Origin: JAQVEB01 sp028698105
GTDB taxonomy: Bacteria > Bacteroidota > Bacteroidia > Bacteroidales > Dysgonomonadaceae
Direction: 5' to 3'
Assembly: GCA_964293155.1 (NCBI GenBank)
Contig: CAXYYA010000010.1
Coordinates: 27,051-91,050, forward strand
DNA: 64,000 nt
This document shows positions 26,269-35,590 of this stretch, in pieces. Position 1 is the first letter of the stretch, and the number at the start of each line of letters is the position of its first letter. The position numbers and the translations under genes were made by a program. Below the pieces are notes generated by a model. The model saw only the letters and a program-made list of their open reading frames with translations, did not search any database and was not told where the DNA came from.

Positions 26269-27087
26269 ATGAAACAATTAATATTTATCTGCCTGCTTGC
26301 GTTTGCTTTTCAGCAAGCGAAAACACAAAGTACCCAAACTCAGTGGACACCTAAATTTGAGAACGGGTACATCTATCTGAAAGATGGGAGAGTGCTCAAA
26401 GGAAAATACCTGTACTCACCTCAGTTCGATAAGATTCGTATCGTTCATGACGGAACTTCCGTTGTGATGGATGCTTCCGAAGTAGAAAAAATTTCGCGCA
26501 AAGCGCCGCAAAACCTGCGGTTTTCCGAAAACGATGCAACGGAAGTATACATTCCGACAGGAAAAAACTACCTCATTCTGGGTGAATTTGGCGTTTTGCT
26601 CGGCAACCCCGATAACCGCCAGAAAGCGCCGTTAAATTTTCATTTATCGGGCGACTACAAATTAGGTGCGAATTTCCTCGCCGGTGCAGGGGTGGGAGTG
26701 GAGTTTCTGAAAGAAACATATCTTCCTGTAACGGTAAATGCGCTGTATAAATTCGGGGACAAACGCCTCACACCTTACGCCATTCTCCAGGCCGGATACA
26801 TGATCCCGATTGAGGGTTCACGAACCGTTGTGCGCAACGTTATCCCGATGGATGTGAACTACATCTGGCCCGGCCCGGTATCGTATGATCTGGATGTTGA
26901 TGCAAAGGGCGGGATGTTGTTGAATCCCTCGGTAGGTATTTTTTGGCAATCTGGTTCGGGGATCGGGATGAGTTTCTCGGTCGGCTACCGTTTTCATCGC
27001 CTTCGCTACTCAAACAAAGAAAAAGACTACAATATGGATGTAGATTATAATCGGCTTTCCGTAAAACTTGGCATTGTTATCAACTAA
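26269..27087 (+). CDS. secreted outer-membrane-type beta-barrel protein, unknown function
   Basis: A 272-residue protein with signal peptide MKQLIFICLLAFAFQQAKTQS. The amino part (about 25-85) is a small strand-rich unit (YIYLKDGRVLKGKYLYS). The rest alternates polar and aromatic strands (GVGVEFLKETYLPVTVNALYKF, MSFSVGYRFHRLRYS) as in small outer-membrane barrels. The next gene starts 13 nt downstream, so the pair is probably an operon. No family recognised. Confidence 0.75.
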   Translation: MKQLIFICLLAFAFQQAKTQSTQTQWTPKFENGYIYLKDGRVLKGKYLYSPQFDKIRIVHDGTSVVMDASEVEKISRKAPQNLRFSENDATEVYIPTGKNYLILGEFGVLLGNPDNRQKAPLNFHLSGDYKLGANFLAGAGVGVEFLKETYLPVTVNALYKFGDKRLTPYAILQAGYMIPIEGSRTVVRNVIPMDVNYIWPGPVSYDLDVDAKGGMLLNPSVGIFWQSGSGIGMSFSVGYRFHRLRYSNKEKDYNMDVDYNRLSVKLGIVIN

Positions 27088-27100
27088 AAATTCCTTCACA

Positions 27101-28390
27101 ATGAAAAAATATACCTTATTTTCACTCTTCGTGCTGCTATTGACACTCAACGCATGTATGGACAAATATACGGAAGTTTACACCGCAAACGTTCCCGTTT
27201 ATATGAGTTACGAGAATTTGCGCAGCGCGGTAAAAACAACCGCTGCCACCGAACTGGTAAATCCCGGAAAAATCTATTTTAAAGATAATTACATTCTGAT
27301 CGTGGAAAAACATAAAGGTGTTCACATCCTTGACGTGTCTGCGCCGGCGAATCCTAAAAATGTATCTTTTATTGAAATACCCGGATGCGTGGATATTGCG
27401 GTTAAAAATTCTGTTCTTTATGCCGATAGTTATATTGATTTAGTTGCTATTGACGTATCGGATCTGGCGAAAATCAAAGAAGTGAACCGTGTGAAGGACG
27501 CTTTCCCTTATGCTGTTCCGCCGACTGAAAACGAATACCGTATCGGCAAAATTGATCAGGAAAAAGGCGTGGTGATTGACTGGGAGTTGAAAAAAGAACG
27601 AAACGAACTTGAGGAACAACCCTACTATCCGGTCTATTATGGATGGGAGTTGGACAAGAGAGGCATGTATAATTTGGCTGATGCCGCATTTTCGGGTTCG
27701 TCACCAACGACGGGTGCAGCCACCTTTGGAAAAGGCGGCTCGATGGCCAGATTCGGCCTCTACGACGATTTCCTGTACACGGTTGACCAGTACAGCATGT
27801 ACGTTTTCGATGTAAGCACCGATAACAATCCGGTTAAAATAGTGAAGCAAGGGTTAAGCTGGAATATCGAAACCATGTTTTTGTACGACGATCACATGTT
27901 CCTCGGCACGACCAACGGCTTGATCATTCTCGATCTGGAAACACCCTCCTTGCCCAAACAAATCAGCTCATTTGCGCATATCACAAGCTGCGATCCGGTA
28001 GTTGTTCAGGATGGCTATGCTTACATCACGCTTCGCAGTGGCCAGGTTTGCCGAAATACCACCGTAAACCGGCTGGATATTGTGAAACTGTCCGCTGATT
28101 ACAAAACAAACAGCATGCTGGCAAGTTACGACCTGAAACAACCTTACGGTCTGGGAATTGATAACAACACCCTTTTTGTTTGCGATGACGGGCTAAAGGT
28201 TTTTGAAGCTACCGACAAATTAAAGATCATGCAACATCAAATTGCGCATTTTTCTAACATCAAAGCTTTCGATGTTATTCCGTTAAATAAATTTTTGTTT
28301 ACGGTGGGAGAGGATGGTTTTTACCTGTATGATTATACTAATTTAAACGATATCAAACAGATAAGCAAAATACCGGTGGCTAAAAAATAA
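27101..28390 (+). CDS. LVIVD-repeat surface lipoprotein
   Basis: A 429-residue lipoprotein: signal MKKYTLFSLFVLLLTLNAC with the lipobox Cys at residue 19. The body consists of beta-propeller-like LVIVD repeats, each with a hydrophobic strand and 'D(V/L)S' (HILDVSAPANPKNVSFIEIPG, LVAIDVSDLAKIKEV, MYVFDVSTDNNPVKI, LIILDLETPSLPKQI). Such propellers are usually binding scaffolds; no enzyme residues stand out. I use the ATG at 27101; an earlier in-frame codon overlaps the upstream gene. Likely partner of the preceding barrel-type protein. Confidence 0.83.
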   Translation: MKKYTLFSLFVLLLTLNACMDKYTEVYTANVPVYMSYENLRSAVKTTAATELVNPGKIYFKDNYILIVEKHKGVHILDVSAPANPKNVSFIEIPGCVDIAVKNSVLYADSYIDLVAIDVSDLAKIKEVNRVKDAFPYAVPPTENEYRIGKIDQEKGVVIDWELKKERNELEEQPYYPVYYGWELDKRGMYNLADAAFSGSSPTTGAATFGKGGSMARFGLYDDFLYTVDQYSMYVFDVSTDNNPVKIVKQGLSWNIETMFLYDDHMFLGTTNGLIILDLETPSLPKQISSFAHITSCDPVVVQDGYAYITLRSGQVCRNTTVNRLDIVKLSADYKTNSMLASYDLKQPYGLGIDNNTLFVCDDGLKVFEATDKLKIMQHQIAHFSNIKAFDVIPLNKFLFTVGEDGFYLYDYTNLNDIKQISKIPVAKK

Positions 28391-28399
28391 CCGGATCGT

Positions 28400-29374
28400 T
28401 CAGAACTTGCGGTCTTTGAGATACAACAGCAGAAGTTGCATCAGGATTTTTATGTCGGCGTTGAAGGGGAAATTGGTAATAATTTCTTCCGCTTCGCTTA
28501 AGTATTCGTCCATTTTTTTGTAGGCGTACTCAATACCGCCGTTTCGTTTGGCAAACTCAAGCAAAGCGAAAATATTGTCGTCCGAAAAATTTTGCGCGTG
28601 AATGATGTCGGACATTTTTTCCGAAAGCTCTTTGGGAGCGATTCTTAGTGCATAAATCAACGGAAGTGTTATTTTTCCTTCGCGCAGGTCGTTACCGGTG
28701 GGCTTACCGATATCCGCTTTGTAGTAATCAAAAATATCGTCCCTTATCTGGAAACTGATGCCGAGAATACGCCCCAGCCGGCCAAATTCTTCAATGGTCA
28801 TCCTGCCTGCGCCTGCCGTTATGGCTCCGATTTTAGTACAAGCATACAACAGCGACGCTGTTTTGTTATCAATAACCCTGAAATATTCCTCTTCATCAAT
28901 GATGATTTCGCTTGCTATCGCATATTGATTAAGTTCTCCTTCCGATAAATTTTGCCCCAGTTCGGCTATAATATCCACAATTTCCAGGTCTTGCGTCTTC
29001 ACGCTTTCGCGCAACGCGGAAGACAGAAAATAATCTCCGATCAGCACCGCCTGGTGGTTACCAAAAGCGCTGTTCACCGAAGCCTGGCCACGGCGCACGG
29101 CCGAATCGTCAACCACATCGTCGTGAATCAGCGTTGCCGTATGAAGCAGTTCCACCGTCACGGCGCCGTGATAGGTTTCCGGCGTGATTTTTCCACAGGC
29201 CTTAGCCGCCAGAAAAACCAGCATCGGACGAATACGCTTGCCTTCGGCAGAGAAAACATGCTCAACCATGCGCGTTATGCGCGGGTTTTCATTCTGAATT
29301 GATTGCTTTAAATACGTATCAAACTTATCGAGTTCTTCGCGCAGAGAATCTTTTATAACCTGACTGTGATCCAT
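28400..29374 (-). CDS. polyprenyl diphosphate synthase (octaprenyl type)
   Basis: A 324-residue trans-prenyltransferase making the long isoprenoid side chain of menaquinone. Both aspartate-rich motifs are intact: first LIHDDVVDDS and second QIRDDIFDYY; GKRIRPML and the GKPTGNDLREGKITLPLI motif are present. Chain length (7-8 units) cannot be fixed by eye. I start at the ATG at 29374, which is preceded by a well-placed promoter, not at the TTG seven codons earlier. Divergent from polA, with a shared palindrome. Confidence 0.92.
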   Translation of the reverse strand: MDHSQVIKDSLREELDKFDTYLKQSIQNENPRITRMVEHVFSAEGKRIRPMLVFLAAKACGKITPETYHGAVTVELLHTATLIHDDVVDDSAVRRGQASVNSAFGNHQAVLIGDYFLSSALRESVKTQDLEIVDIIAELGQNLSEGELNQYAIASEIIIDEEEYFRVIDNKTASLLYACTKIGAITAGAGRMTIEEFGRLGRILGISFQIRDDIFDYYKADIGKPTGNDLREGKITLPLIYALRIAPKELSEKMSDIIHAQNFSDDNIFALLEFAKRNGGIEYAYKKMDEYLSEAEEIITNFPFNADIKILMQLLLLYLKDRKF

Positions 29375-29392
29375 ACTTTGAATTCTTAACCA

Positions 29393-29422
29393 CAAAATTA
29401 GAAATTATTCTCTTGAAAGCAA
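29393..29422 (-). promoter_or_regulatory. promoter of polyprenyl synthase
   Basis: On the minus strand TTG (29422-29420), a 19-nt spacer, then -7 element TAATTTTG (29400-29393), about 20 nt before the ATG at 29374. Confidence 0.6.
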
Positions 29423-29449
29423 CAATTATTTGTAACTTTACAAATAATT
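29413..29449 (+). promoter_or_regulatory. polA promoter overlapping a 26-bp palindrome
   Basis: TTG at 29413-29415, a 17-nt spacer and -7-like TAACTTTA at 29433-29440. A perfect inverted repeat with 12-bp arms (AATTATTTGTAA, CT centre) covers 29424-29449, overlapping the polA -7 and touching the -33 area of the divergent promoter. Candidate operator for both genes. Confidence 0.5.
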
Positions 29450-29471
29450 AGAAGATGTTATAACATTTCTT

Positions 29472-32273
29472 ATGTCAAAAAATAAACTTTTCCTTCTCGA
29501 TGCTTACGCACTTATTTATCGTGCCTACTACGCGTTCATCAAAAACCCGCGCGTAAATTCAAAAGGTCAAAATACATCTGCCGTTTTCGGCTTTATGAAC
29601 ACGCTGGAAGAGGTATTGAAGAAAGAAAACCCGTCGCATATTGCCGTCGCGTTCGATCCTTCGGGGCCTACTTTCCGCCACACCGAATACGAATATTACA
29701 AAGCCCAGCGCGAAGCTACGCCGGAAGACATAAAATTATCGGTACCCATCATTAAAAGCATTCTTAAAGCATACAACATTCCTGTTTTGGAGATGGACGG
29801 TTTTGAGGCCGATGACGTGATTGGAACCATCGCCAAGCAAGCTGACAAAGAGCTGTTTGATGTATATATGATGACACCCGATAAAGATTACGGACAATTG
29901 GCGGAGCCGCATATTTTTATTTACAAACCCAAATATGGCGGCAGCGGTTTCGATGTACTCGACGATAAAAAAGTGATGGAAAAATACAATCTCACCAGTC
30001 CCGGACAAATGATCGACCTGTTGGGACTGATGGGAGATTCCTCGGATAATATTCCCGGTTGTCCCGGCGTGGGGCCCAAAACGGCCGAAAAACTCCTCGC
30101 GGAGTTCGATTCCATCGAAAACCTGATTGAGAATACCGATAAACTGACCGGATCACTCAAAACAAAAATCGAAGAAAACAAAGAGCAAATTATTTTTTCA
30201 AAATTTCTCGCGACCATCAAGACCGACGTTCCACTCGACGTAAACATCGCCGGCTTCGCGCGAAAAGAGAAGAACGAAACCGCCGTAAAAGAAATTTTCG
30301 AAGAACTGGAATTCAGGACATTAATAAACCGTGTGCTGGATGCGGAACCGTCGAAACCTACGGTTAAAAGCGGCCCCGTTCAGGGCGATTTGTTTTCCGG
30401 ATTCGGAGAAGCAACGGTGGAAGACACGGCGGCAACGCCGACACCCGACTTACCGGCCAGCTTCACCGACATCCATTCTACGAAGCATACTTACACGCTG
30501 GTGGAAGCCGAAAAAGCGCTCATGGAACTCAATGCAAAACTTTGCGCGCAAAAATCGGTGTGTTTTGATACCGAAACAACCGGAATGGATCCACTGATCA
30601 GCGATCTCGTCGGGCTGTCATTTGCATACAAAGAAGGCGAAGCCTTTTATGTTCCCATTTCATCCGGGAAGGAAGAAGCACAAAAACAGGTGGAGATTTT
30701 CAGGCCGTTTTTCGAGGACGAAACGATCGAAAAGATCGGACAAAACCTTAAGTACGATATGCTTGAACTCCGAAACTACAACATTCGGGTGAAAGGGAAG
30801 TTGTTCGACACCATGATCGCGCATTATCTCATCAATCCCGAAATCCGCCACGGCATGGATTACATGGCCGAAACGTACTTGAAATACAGAACGATACACA
30901 TTGACGAACTCATCGGCCCAAAAGGGAAAAACCAACTGTCCATGCGCGACGTTTCGCCCGGGATCGTCTGCGATTACGCCGCCGAAGATGCCGATATTAC
31001 GCTGAAACTAAAGAATATTCTTGAAAAGGAATTGAAAGAAAACGGACTCGGGGATCTTTTTTACAACATCGAGTGTCCGCTGATCTACGTGCTCGCCGAC
31101 ATGGAATGGACGGGCGTGCGCCTCGACCTGAAAGCGCTGAAAGACCTGTCGGGAGAGTTGACAACCGAGCTGGAAAATATCGAAAAAGAGATTTCGGCGA
31201 TGGCAGGCATCGAATTCAACGTTAATTCGCCGAAGCAAATAGGGGAGGTGCTTTTCGATCACCTGAAAATTGTGGAAAAACCAAAAAAAACGCGTACCGG
31301 ACAATACAAAACCAGCGAAGATGAGCTGGAGAAATTGCGGAACAAACACCCGATAATCGGTAAGATACTGGATCAACGCGGGTTAAAAAAACTCCTTAGC
31401 ACGTATGTGGATGCTTTTCCGCAATTGATCAACAAGCGTACGGGAAAAATCCATACTTCGTTCAACCAAACGGTCGCAGCCACCGGACGCCTGAGCAGCA
31501 CAAACCCCAATTTGCAGAACATCCCCATTCGCGACGAGCGCGGAAAAGAAATGCGCAGGGTTTTCATTCCGGATGAAGGCTGCACGTTCGTTTCGGCCGA
31601 TTATTCGCAAATCGAGTTGCGCATTATGGCGCACCTCAGCCGCGATAAAAATCTGGTTGAGGCATTCAATCAGAATCAGGATATTCACGCCGCTACGGCC
31701 GCAAAAATATACAATATTCCGCTTCAGGAAGTGACAGCCGATATGCGCCGGAAGGCAAAGACGGCCAATTTCGGCATTATTTACGGCATTTCCGTTTTCG
31801 GATTATCGGAACGGCTCAACATTCCGCGCGCTGAAGCTAAGGAATTGATTGAAGGTTACTTCAGAACCTATCCCGGTGTGAAACAGTACATGGACAACAG
31901 CATCGAAACGGCGCGCGAAAAAGGCTACGTGGAAACCATTTTCGGAAGAAAACGCTTTCTCGCCGATATTAATTCGCGAAACGCCGTCGTGCGCGGTTAT
32001 GCCGAGCGAAATGCCATTAATGCGCCCATTCAGGGCAGTGCGGCCGACATCATAAAGGTGGCGATGATCCGTATCTTTAACCGGCTGGAAAAAGAAGGTT
32101 TGCGCTCAAAAATGATCCTTCAGGTGCATGACGAACTTAACTTCAATGTGCCGTTGGAAGAAAAGGAGAAACTGACGAAAATCGTGGTTGAAGAAATGGA
32201 AAATGCGCATAAACTGATCGTCCCACTGAAAACCGATTGCGGAGCAGGGGAGAATTGGTTGGTGGCGCATTGA
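29472..32273 (+). CDS. polA: DNA polymerase I
   Basis: A 933-residue repair and Okazaki-fragment polymerase. Domains in order: 5'-3' exonuclease (about 1-290; FEADDVIGT, DKDYGQL, GDSSDNIPG, GVGPKTA), 3'-5' proofreading domain with its Asp-Glu pair intact (CFDTETTGMDPL), and the family A polymerase (about 540-933) with motif A DYSQIELRIMAHLS, motif B RRKAKTANFGIIYGIS and motif C QVHDELNF. So, unlike Bacillus-type Pol I, proofreading looks active. Divergent from the polyprenyl synthase gene. Confidence 0.97.
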   Translation: MSKNKLFLLDAYALIYRAYYAFIKNPRVNSKGQNTSAVFGFMNTLEEVLKKENPSHIAVAFDPSGPTFRHTEYEYYKAQREATPEDIKLSVPIIKSILKAYNIPVLEMDGFEADDVIGTIAKQADKELFDVYMMTPDKDYGQLAEPHIFIYKPKYGGSGFDVLDDKKVMEKYNLTSPGQMIDLLGLMGDSSDNIPGCPGVGPKTAEKLLAEFDSIENLIENTDKLTGSLKTKIEENKEQIIFSKFLATIKTDVPLDVNIAGFARKEKNETAVKEIFEELEFRTLINRVLDAEPSKPTVKSGPVQGDLFSGFGEATVEDTAATPTPDLPASFTDIHSTKHTYTLVEAEKALMELNAKLCAQKSVCFDTETTGMDPLISDLVGLSFAYKEGEAFYVPISSGKEEAQKQVEIFRPFFEDETIEKIGQNLKYDMLELRNYNIRVKGKLFDTMIAHYLINPEIRHGMDYMAETYLKYRTIHIDELIGPKGKNQLSMRDVSPGIVCDYAAEDADITLKLKNILEKELKENGLGDLFYNIECPLIYVLADMEWTGVRLDLKALKDLSGELTTELENIEKEISAMAGIEFNVNSPKQIGEVLFDHLKIVEKPKKTRTGQYKTSEDELEKLRNKHPIIGKILDQRGLKKLLSTYVDAFPQLINKRTGKIHTSFNQTVAATGRLSSTNPNLQNIPIRDERGKEMRRVFIPDEGCTFVSADYSQIELRIMAHLSRDKNLVEAFNQNQDIHAATAAKIYNIPLQEVTADMRRKAKTANFGIIYGISVFGLSERLNIPRAEAKELIEGYFRTYPGVKQYMDNSIETAREKGYVETIFGRKRFLADINSRNAVVRGYAERNAINAPIQGSAADIIKVAMIRIFNRLEKEGLRSKMILQVHDELNFNVPLEEKEKLTKIVVEEMENAHKLIVPLKTDCGAGENWLVAH

Positions 32274-32276
32274 GCC

Positions 32277-32454
32277 GTTACGAGTTTCGAGTTACGGGTT
32301 GCGAGTTAGCGACCGAAAGTGATGGTTCCCGGATTTTTGTCATACTAAACGAGGTTAAATATCTAATAATCGAAAAGATAAAATATATATTATTTATGTA
32401 CAATTGTATCAGTTGCTGCTCACAACGCGCAACTCGTAACCCGAAACCCGAAAC
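32277..32454. repeat. inverted heptad-repeat element upstream of yqaA-like gene
   Basis: Four direct heptads of type GTTNCGR (32277-32304) are mirrored, after about 115 nt of AT-rich sequence, by five heptads in reverse orientation (32420-32454; read on the minus strand GTTTCGG, GTTTCGG, GTTACGA, GTTGCGC, GTTGTGA). The element starts four bases after the polA stop and ends six bases before the next ATG, so it forms the whole spacer. The arms can pair into a long imperfect stem. Confidence 0.8.
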
Positions 32455-32459
32455 TTGCC

Positions 32460-32912
32460 ATGCTTGACGGATTAGCGGAATACGGATACTGGGGATTGCT
32501 GCTGGCATCGTTCTTAGCGGCGACGGTGCTTCCATTCAGTTCGGAAGTGGTTTTTGCGGCACTCATCGCCGCGGGAATGGATATTTGGACAAGCATCGCC
32601 TATGCCACTATTGGGAACGCCGCAGGCGGCGCAACGTGCTATTACCTGGGACGATTGGGAAAAACCCAGTGGCTGGAAAAGTGGTTTAAGATAAAACCAG
32701 AGAAAATTGACAAGATGATCGCGTGGCTGCACGGAAAAGGTGCCGTGATGGGGTTTTTCGGGTTTCTTCCCGCCGTAGGCGATGCGATTCTGGTAGCGCT
32801 GGGCTTCATGCGCGCAAACGTGCCGGTGGTGATGACAACGATGACGTTGGGAAAATTTCTGCGGTATGTGCTGATCGGGTTTGGGACGGGACAGATCGTT
32901 TCATGGCTTTAA
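32460..32912 (+). CDS. YqaA/DedA-like (SNARE-associated) membrane protein
   Basis: A 150-residue integral membrane protein of the VTT/DedA superfamily, YqaA type. Features: LPFSSEVVFAALIAAG, the GNAAGGATCYYLGRLG motif, and GFLPAVGDAILVALGFMR (the usual helix-breaking Gly/Pro before the last helices). Larger relatives act as lipid scramblases or undecaprenyl phosphate flippases; the role of this short form is not established. Its leader is the inverted heptad-repeat element. Confidence 0.87.
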   Translation: MLDGLAEYGYWGLLLASFLAATVLPFSSEVVFAALIAAGMDIWTSIAYATIGNAAGGATCYYLGRLGKTQWLEKWFKIKPEKIDKMIAWLHGKGAVMGFFGFLPAVGDAILVALGFMRANVPVVMTTMTLGKFLRYVLIGFGTGQIVSWL

Positions 32913-32927
32913 TTTTAATTCAATTTT

Positions 32928-33707
32928 ATGTCAACCATTCTTTTTCACGAAATAGTTTACGGCCCGGTTCACAGCCGGAGAATGGGTTCATCGCTGGGTG
33001 TGAACCTGTTGCCGTATGACGGCAAATTATGCTCGTTCGATTGCATTTATTGCGAATGTGGATTCAATAAAGACTTTCGTACGAAAACAAAACTTCCCGA
33101 CCGTGAAAATGTACGCGCCGCGATGGAAGATAAATTGCAATCGTTGCAAAAAGAAGGTACTAAATTAGATGTCATTACCTTTGCCGGCAACGGCGAACCC
33201 ACCATGCACCCGGAGTTTGCCGGAATTATTGATGATACGATCTCGCTGCGCAATACGTATTATACAGAAGCCAAAATCAATGTACTCTCAAACGGAATGC
33301 ACGTAGGGAAACCTTCGGTTTTTGACGCATTGAAGAAAATAGATAACCCGATCCTGAAACTCGATTCCGCTTTCGACGAATCCGTTCGGTTAATTGACCG
33401 CCCGAATTCGCCTGACTACACAGTTGCCAAACAAGTGGAACTTTACAAACGCTTCCACGGTAATTTCGTGTTGCAAACTATGTTTCTTCGCGGCAAATTT
33501 GAAGGCAAGCGTGTTGACAACACCACCGAAAAGGAAGTTTCAGCGTGGTTGCAGCTCGTTAGAGAACTTAATCCTCGTGAAGTGATGATCTACACCATAG
33601 ACCGCGAAACGCCCGCCAAACAGCTCGAAAAGGTGCCGCTGAAAGAGTTGCAAAAAATAGCGGATAGAGTAGGGGAGTTGGGTGTTAAAACGAACGTGGC
33701 GGGATAA
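32928..33707 (+). CDS. radical SAM protein
   Basis: A 259-residue enzyme with the radical SAM cluster motif CSFDCIYCEC (Cys at about residues 35, 39 and 42; CxxxCxxC), followed by TFAGNGEPTMHPEF (the GGEP-like SAM contact) and NVLSNGM. No carboxy Fe-S domain is obvious. It belongs to the broad MoaA/NifB-like set of small one-domain proteins with unassigned reactions. It starts 16 nt after the YqaA-like gene. Reaction unknown. Confidence 0.87.
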   Translation: MSTILFHEIVYGPVHSRRMGSSLGVNLLPYDGKLCSFDCIYCECGFNKDFRTKTKLPDRENVRAAMEDKLQSLQKEGTKLDVITFAGNGEPTMHPEFAGIIDDTISLRNTYYTEAKINVLSNGMHVGKPSVFDALKKIDNPILKLDSAFDESVRLIDRPNSPDYTVAKQVELYKRFHGNFVLQTMFLRGKFEGKRVDNTTEKEVSAWLQLVRELNPREVMIYTIDRETPAKQLEKVPLKELQKIADRVGELGVKTNVAG

Positions 33708-33770
33708 AATCAATGCAGAATGTAAAATTAACAATGCACAATTATTAGTGATACGTTAATATCCTGAACT

Positions 33771-34004
33771 TTATTTTGTGATATCTGCTTTTTTCTTCAC
33801 CAAAAACAAGTGGTACAACTGTATCATTCCTACCATGGCATTTGAAATAATGATCGGCCATTTCATCCCGAGCATTACGCCGTAGGCGATAAATATAACA
33901 CATGCGATTAGGTTTATCGACCGCACTCTTCTGATTTGTTTGGGGATGAATGAAACAACCAGAAAAGCCATTGCCATGTATCCTACAATTTCCGTATAAT
34001 TCAT
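33771..34004 (-). CDS. SemiSWEET/YgjV-like three-helix membrane protein
   Basis: A 77-residue protein with three membrane helices (about 5-22, 29-47 and 49-69). The pattern IGYMAMAFLVVSFIPKQIR, then IAYGVMLGMKWPIIISNAM, resembles SemiSWEET half-transporters: the Pro-Lys-Gln in helix 1 aligns with the PQ motif, and a WP..SN stretch lines helix 3. SemiSWEETs dimerise to move sugars; YgjV-type relatives are uncharacterised. Call by pattern only. Convergent with the radical SAM gene; its own promoter is not evident. Confidence 0.7.
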   Translation of the reverse strand: MNYTEIVGYMAMAFLVVSFIPKQIRRVRSINLIACVIFIAYGVMLGMKWPIIISNAMVGMIQLYHLFLVKKKADITK

Positions 34005-34097
34005 TTTGTTTTATTAATTTGTTCCTTGTTATAGGCATTTACTTCGGTAAAATTACGCGAGCGTTTATCTTTTGAAAAAAATCTTTAGCATATAAAT

Positions 34098-35342
34098 CTA
34101 CAGCTCTGCGTTTATCTTCGCATCATAATCCAATGCCGCGCCATTTTCCAGTATTTGGATGACGGGTTTTACGTCGTAAGAAATTCTGTTGCGCTTGTTG
34201 GAAAGCATGATGATAACGTAATCGTCATCGTAATCCATCCAAAACATGTTGCTGTAACCGTTCCACCAACCTCCGTGATATACGTAATGAACCTTGGTCA
34301 TATCATACAAGTTAGTCATCAGCCGGAAACCGCATCCGTAGTTGTGACGACTTGGCTTCTCCAGGCTTCGGGGAACGAAAGCGCTATCCAACGTAGTTGG
34401 CTTCAATAAACATCCCGAACGCAATCCGTGATACCATTTCAACATATCGTCCACCGTAGAAAATACCCCTTTGTCGCCATACACTCCGTCATAAAAATCC
34501 CTCTGGCGTTCTAAAGTTCCGTCATAACCGGTGGTTTTGGTCGCCAATAAACTGTCGGGACCGTAGGTATCGATATACGTCGAATTCATCCCCAAAGGCA
34601 GGAATAATTTCTCGCGCATGTAGTTGGGAAAAGATTTTCCGGTAACGATCTCTACAATGCGCGCCAGGACAGCATAATTGGTATTGTTGTATTGAAATTT
34701 TCGATTGACCAATGCACTCGGCTTGATCTGCGGATTTGCATTGATAAACCAATTTGCAAGCCCTGCATTATCAGGAGGGGTCGCTTTTTGCTTTCTTTTG
34801 TTCTCAAAACTGTACAGATAATTGGGCAACCCGCTTCGATGCGAAAGCAAATTGGCAATCGTGATCCCTTTGTATGGAAATTGGGGAATAAATTTTTGAA
34901 TTGTGTCGTTTAAATTAATCTTTCCTTCATCCACCAACTGCAAAACGGCCACTCCCGTAAACATTTTGCTAACAGATGCCAACTGAAATGTAGAAGAAAA
35001 ATTAAGAGAATCCTTTGTTTGCAGATTAGACAAACCTTGTATATTTCTATAAAGCAATACGCCCTTTTGTTCTACCAAGATAGCTCCGTTGAAGCCATTG
35101 TTCACTCTTTTCTGAAAAAAAGTATCGAGCGAAAACGTTTTTTGTTCAGCGTTAATTTCTTTCGAGATCTTTTTTAACGCTCGTTGCGAAGGAAGTTCGG
35201 CATTTACGCACTCTTCCAATGATTGGTTGCGAAAAGTTTTATTATTGCCACTGGCGTTTTTGCAACCTTGGAAAATAAATAATGCCGTCAATAAGATTAG
35301 GAAGAAATATATAATATCGGTTTTCACTTGGGTTTGTTTCAC
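34098..35342 (-). CDS. serine hydrolase lipoprotein (class C beta-lactamase fold)
   Basis: A 414-residue lipoprotein (signal up to IFQGC, Cys at about residue 27) with a beta-lactamase/DD-peptidase fold. Catalytic motifs: SxxK in LASVSKMFTG, the YxN-type motif in FQYNNTNYA, and HGG (for the KTG box) in YHGGWWNGYSN. Such proteins in Bacteroidota are esterases, DD-peptidases or D-aminopeptidase-like hydrolases rather than true beta-lactamases. It lies downstream of the PUL terminator and so is probably independent of it. Confidence 0.88.
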   Translation of the reverse strand: MKQTQVKTDIIYFFLILLTALFIFQGCKNASGNNKTFRNQSLEECVNAELPSQRALKKISKEINAEQKTFSLDTFFQKRVNNGFNGAILVEQKGVLLYRNIQGLSNLQTKDSLNFSSTFQLASVSKMFTGVAVLQLVDEGKINLNDTIQKFIPQFPYKGITIANLLSHRSGLPNYLYSFENKRKQKATPPDNAGLANWFINANPQIKPSALVNRKFQYNNTNYAVLARIVEIVTGKSFPNYMREKLFLPLGMNSTYIDTYGPDSLLATKTTGYDGTLERQRDFYDGVYGDKGVFSTVDDMLKWYHGLRSGCLLKPTTLDSAFVPRSLEKPSRHNYGCGFRLMTNLYDMTKVHYVYHGGWWNGYSNMFWMDYDDDYVIIMLSNKRNRISYDVKPVIQILENGAALDYDAKINAEL

Positions 35343-35454
35343 ATTAAATTTACAAAGTTTACCATCGCCATTCCTTACAATGATATGTTTTTTATAAAAA
35401 CGGCAAAGTTCGGAATAAACATTTAAAGTCTCATAGGAAATCTGTTATTTTCAC

Positions 35455-35499
35455 TTAAAGAAAAACAAAGCCCCGATAAAACAATTCATCGAGGCTTTG
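35455..35499 (-). terminator. terminator closing the PUL operon
   Basis: On the minus strand a 12-bp stem CAAAGCCTCGAT / ATCGGGGCTTTG (one U-G pair) with a 10-nt loop, followed by TTTTTCTTT. It lies about 160 nt beyond the permease stop and after the 20-bp tandem repeat. The same stem has a C-A mismatch on the plus strand, so it acts for minus-strand transcripts. Confidence 0.85.
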
Positions 35500-35590
35500 A
35501 GAAAGAATGAAAAGATAACCGTAAAACCAAATGCGATTTTTAGATTGAATGAGGTTGATGACGGATCAAATTATCAGGAACCCTTGCTCG

